Positions 5,570 through 7,215 of a stretch of 7,215 nt of DNA are shown in pieces. The position numbers and the translations under genes were made by a program. Source of the DNA: Oscillospiraceae bacterium (GTDB lineage: Bacteria > Bacillota > Clostridia > Oscillospirales > Ruminococcaceae); the NCBI GenBank assembly GCA_900768705.1, contig CAAGEB010000005.1, forward strand, positions 1 to 7,215. Direction: 5' to 3'. Below the pieces are notes generated by a model, which was not told the DNA's origin, did no database searches, and saw only the letters and a program-made list of their open reading frames with translations. Within the stretch, counting starts at the first letter, position 1. Every line of letters starts with the position of its first letter.

Positions 5570-6451
5570 TCAGAAGTAGGTATTGAAAATCTTGTCGAGA
5601 GTACCATCTGCCTTAATCTCTGCCAGAGCGTCATTTACTGCTTTCTGAAGCTCGGTGCTGTTCTTGGGCATACAAACACCGAACAGCTCGGGCTCGCCTT
5701 CGGTCTGAATCCATGACTGCTCATACTTGCTGTCTGCAATATACTTTGCAGCTACGGTGCTGTCGCTGATAACTGCGTCAAGGCGTCCTGCTGCAAGGTC
5801 GTCATAAGCGTTCATAACCGTTGCATATTCAAATGTCTCAACATTGATACCGTTCTTAGCGATAAAATCGGTGAGGTAAATATCAGATGTTGTATCTTCC
5901 TGATAACCTACCTTGAGTCCGTCAAGCTCTGCGGGGCTTGCGGGCTTCACGCTGCCGTCAGCCATAACAACAATGGACTGCCAGTTTTCAATGTAGGGAT
6001 CGGAGAAGTCAAAATCAAGAAGTCTGTCGGGGGTGATTGTAACTGCGGAAATAACCACATCATAGTCGCCCTTGGACAAACCTGCGAAAATGCCGTCCCA
6101 AGCTGTATTTACAATTTCGATTTCACAGCCGAGCTTGTCGCCGATTGCCTGTGCCAGCTCCATATCCACGCCGATGGGGGTTGTTCCGTCGGTATCGAAA
6201 TACTCAAAGGGCGGATAAGCCACATCGGAACCTACGCGAAGCTTTTCAACCTTGAAGCCGCCGGTTTCATCGGAAGTGCTGTCCTCTCCGGAGCTTGCGC
6301 TGTCCGAAGAAGCGTCGGAGGAAGTGCTTTCCGTATCGGAAACGGAAGCGTTATCGGAGGTGCTGCCGGTTCCCGAAGATGTACCGGTGCTGCATCCGGT
6401 GGCAGTAAGGATTGCCGCAGCAGCTGCAAGAACTGATAAAAATTTCTTCAT
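5570..6451 (-). CDS. Amino acid ABC transporter substrate-binding lipoprotein
   Basis: This 293-residue family-3 solute-binding protein is anchored as a lipoprotein. A basic start (MKKFLSV), an alanine-rich core and ATGC put the lipidated cysteine at C20. Residues 21-64 are an almost pure Ser/Asp/Thr/Gly linker, then the two-lobed domain begins at about 66. Ligand-site landmarks of this family are AYPPFEY (78-84), GVDMELAQAIG (94-104), TITPDR (138-143), whose arginine normally holds the ligand carboxylate, and AVISD (226-230), whose aspartate normally holds the alpha-amino group. It captures a polar amino acid outside the membrane and passes it to the permease. AGAGGAG nine bases before the ATG fixes the start. 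It has its own promoter and terminator, which would allow excess receptor over transporter. Ligand identity is not determinable. Confidence 0.95.
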   Translation of the reverse strand: MKKFLSVLAAAAAILTATGCSTGTSSGTGSTSDNASVSDTESTSSDASSDSASSGEDSTSDETGGFKVEKLRVGSDVAYPPFEYFDTDGTTPIGVDMELAQAIGDKLGCEIEIVNTAWDGIFAGLSKGDYDVVISAVTITPDRLLDFDFSDPYIENWQSIVVMADGSVKPASPAELDGLKVGYQEDTTSDIYLTDFIAKNGINVETFEYATVMNAYDDLAAGRLDAVISDSTVAAKYIADSKYEQSWIQTEGEPELFGVCMPKNSTELQKAVNDALAEIKADGTLDKIFNTYF

Positions 6452-6471
6452 TATAGTTTTCTCCTCTCAGA

Positions 6472-6560
6472 TCCGTGATTATTCCGGGTTTATTTCTGTA
6501 ACCGAAAACCACGGACAATTCATTTCCAGGGAAAAATATTGAACTCCATTTTTCCTGAAA
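6472..6560 (-). other. Structured 5' leader of the binding-protein mRNA
   Basis: Two hairpins fill the roughly 105-nt leader. The first, at the very 5' end of the predicted transcript, pairs GGAAAAAT (6530-6537) with ATTTTTCC (6548-6555) around a 10-nt loop. The second pairs TCCGTG (6472-6477) with CACGGA (6510-6515) and lies just before the ribosome binding site. No T-box, known riboswitch core or terminator U tract is recognised. It may stabilise the mRNA or modulate translation; this is unproven. Confidence 0.4.
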
Positions 6561-6563
6561 TAG

Positions 6564-6592
6564 AGTATATCACATTAATAACATAATGTCAA
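6564..6592 (-). promoter_or_regulatory. Strong sigma-A promoter of the binding-protein gene
   Basis: On the minus strand the consensus TTGACA (6592-6587) and TATACT (6569-6564) stand exactly 17 bp apart. TGA directly precedes TATACT, forming an extended -10, and a T/A-rich tract upstream resembles an UP element. Predicted start is near 6557. This is the best promoter in the window, in line with the high receptor levels expected for an importer. Confidence 0.88.
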
Positions 6593-6691
6593 GTTTTTTT
6601 GCAATTTTTTATAACCCATATTTCATTTTTATGAGTTTTATTAATAAAAGGTAAAATTCTTTGCTCGGTTTTATACAATTTCCCGGTAGTA

Positions 6692-6706
6692 TTTTTTCGG
6701 AAAATT
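6692..6706 (-). promoter_or_regulatory. CodY-box-like dyad upstream of the importer
   Basis: Read on the minus strand, AATTTTCCGAAAAAA matches the CodY consensus at 12 of 15 positions and overlaps the 12-bp palindrome GGAAAATTTTCC (6699-6710). It lies about 100 bp upstream of the -35, further than usual for direct repression. It shares an 11-bp core with the dyad at 249-263. AT-rich context makes chance a real alternative. Confidence 0.25.
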
Positions 6707-6715
6707 TTCCCGATT

Positions 6716-6835
6716 TCAAAGGAGCGGGAATAAAAAAGCAGGAGGAAAAATACTGCACCCCACCGATTTATCATAACGCTGCCTTACAATATTGATTTCG
6801 TCTTGGCTGTAAGGTAATATTATTGTTCTTGCCAT
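6716..6835 (-). other. Possible remnant reading frame (39 aa)
   Basis: A minus-strand frame begins MARTIILPYSQDEINIV and ends 39 codons later. Its N-terminal half reads like plausible protein, but the C-terminal half is low-complexity and there is no clear ribosome binding site. At the right window edge the plus strand encodes STIFLPY in the matching segment, so this is more likely part of a repeat or a decayed gene than an active one. No family recognised. Confidence 0.2.
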
Positions 6836-7215
6836 GGACACCTACCCCCGCCTGTGTTACCGACTTTAATGCGCAGCGTCGTGCTGCGCCGGGGCGGTCA
6901 CCGTGCAACATCGTGCTGCCCTCCCTCAAGGGAGGGGTACAGGCGTCACGCCGCCCAAAAGGAAGCGAAAAGCAAATTCCGGTCTTTGCAGAGGGCTTGA
7001 TTTCTTCTGTTCGGGGGCGTGGGGGCGCAGGGGTGCAAACAGACTTACCCTCTTTTTCAAGGGGGGGCGGGGGCAACGCCCCCGATCGGGTCAAGGGGCG
7101 CAAACAGGATGTTTGCGCAGTTGCCCCAAAAGCGGCGCACGGATGCGCCGCAACATAGGGCAACAGGGAGTACCCTTCTATCTTTGTTTAAAAAGCACAA
7201 TCTTTTTACCTTACA
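6808..7215. repeat. Inverted repeats flanking the hairpin cluster (right one cut by window end)
   Basis: TGTAAGGTAA at 6808-6817 recurs in reverse complement at 7206-7215. Extending inward, 19 of 23 positions agree between 6808-6830 and the complement of 7193-7215. A further inverted CCTTACA stands at 6782-6788. The pair encloses the GC-rich cluster, so the whole may be one repeat unit of at least 408 bp continuing past the window edge. Confidence 0.4.
6836..7163. repeat. GC-rich hairpin cluster, non-coding
   Basis: This stretch is far richer in G and C than its surroundings and is packed with short inverted repeats: GCGCAGC/GCTGCGC (6871-6889), GCAACA/TGCTGC (6905-6919, one mismatch), CCCTCCC/GGGAGGG (6919-6936), GGCG/CGCC (6942-6952), CGGGGGC/GCCCCCG (7068-7084), GCGCAAACA/TGTTTGCGC (7098-7118) and GCGGCGCA/TGCGCCGC (7132-7151). 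Open frames exist on both strands, but they are Pro/Arg/Gly-rich, overlap each other and lack ribosome binding sites, so I call no gene. It is most like an intergenic cluster of REP-type palindromes or a degenerate repeat island. Confidence 0.7.

Noticed and set aside
6472..6560. T-box or known amino acid riboswitch in the importer leader
   Set aside because: The leader is only about 105 nt, with no T-box core sequence and no terminator/antiterminator arrangement.
6771..7163. Minus-strand frame of 130 codons and overlapping plus-strand frame of 111 codons (6823-7158)
   Set aside because: Both arise from GC-rich palindromes, are Pro/Arg/Gly-rich, overlap each other and lack ribosome binding sites.
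1..7215. CRISPR array, tRNA or rRNA gene, phage or defence system
   Set aside because: No regularly spaced direct repeats, no cloverleaf or rRNA-like stretch, and no nuclease, helicase, integrase or transposase gene was found. The repeats present are inverted and irregularly spaced.

Overview
The window looks like chromosomal DNA of a Gram-positive anaerobe of the Clostridia, most likely a Ruminococcus-like member of the Oscillospiraceae/Ruminococcaceae. The reasons are the strong AGGAG-type ribosome binding sites, textbook sigma-A promoters, moderate GC with AT-rich intergenic DNA, a Ser/Asp-rich lipoprotein linker and an intracellular family-5 glycosidase. This placement is an inference from style, not from a marker gene.

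Left part (1-1780, + strand). A partial copy of a dispersed repeat (21-120) is followed by a good promoter (245-273) and a two-gene unit: a small HD-domain phosphohydrolase (302-793) and a GH5 glycoside hydrolase without signal peptide (829-1779). A CodY-box-like dyad lies inside the promoter spacer.

Middle (1888-5267, - strand). Reading leftward there are an amino-acid ABC permease (4287-5267), its ATPase (3508-4272) and, one base further on, an EamA/DMT-family transporter (2574-3506) that ends at a clear intrinsic terminator. Two small proteins of unknown function follow: an 89-residue charged protein with an internal 15-residue repeat (2242-2511), and a 73-residue CxxC protein (1888-2109). 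The 73-residue gene has its own promoter, with a perfect 16-bp dyad between -35 and -10.

Right-middle (5268-6720, - strand). The substrate-binding lipoprotein of the ABC importer (5570-6451) has its own promoter (6564-6592), a structured leader and its own terminator (5473-5504). Between it and the permease gene sits a 159-bp MITE-like element with imperfect terminal inverted repeats and a TAAT flanking repeat. It is 84% identical over 100 ungapped bases to the repeat at the left edge. The element carries a promoter-like sequence pointing into the permease gene, so the importer is split into two transcription units: binding protein alone, and permease-ATPase-DMT exporter.

Right edge (about 6780-7215). 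I see no convincing gene here. It is a GC-rich cluster of short perfect hairpins, several with a CATCG/CATCC apical sequence also present at the left edge of the window, bounded by inverted TGTAAGGTAA sequences.

There is no phage, CRISPR or defence locus. The unusual content is the repeat biology: the MITE-like element that may have been co-opted as a promoter, the hairpin cluster, and two operator-like dyads in promoter spacers.
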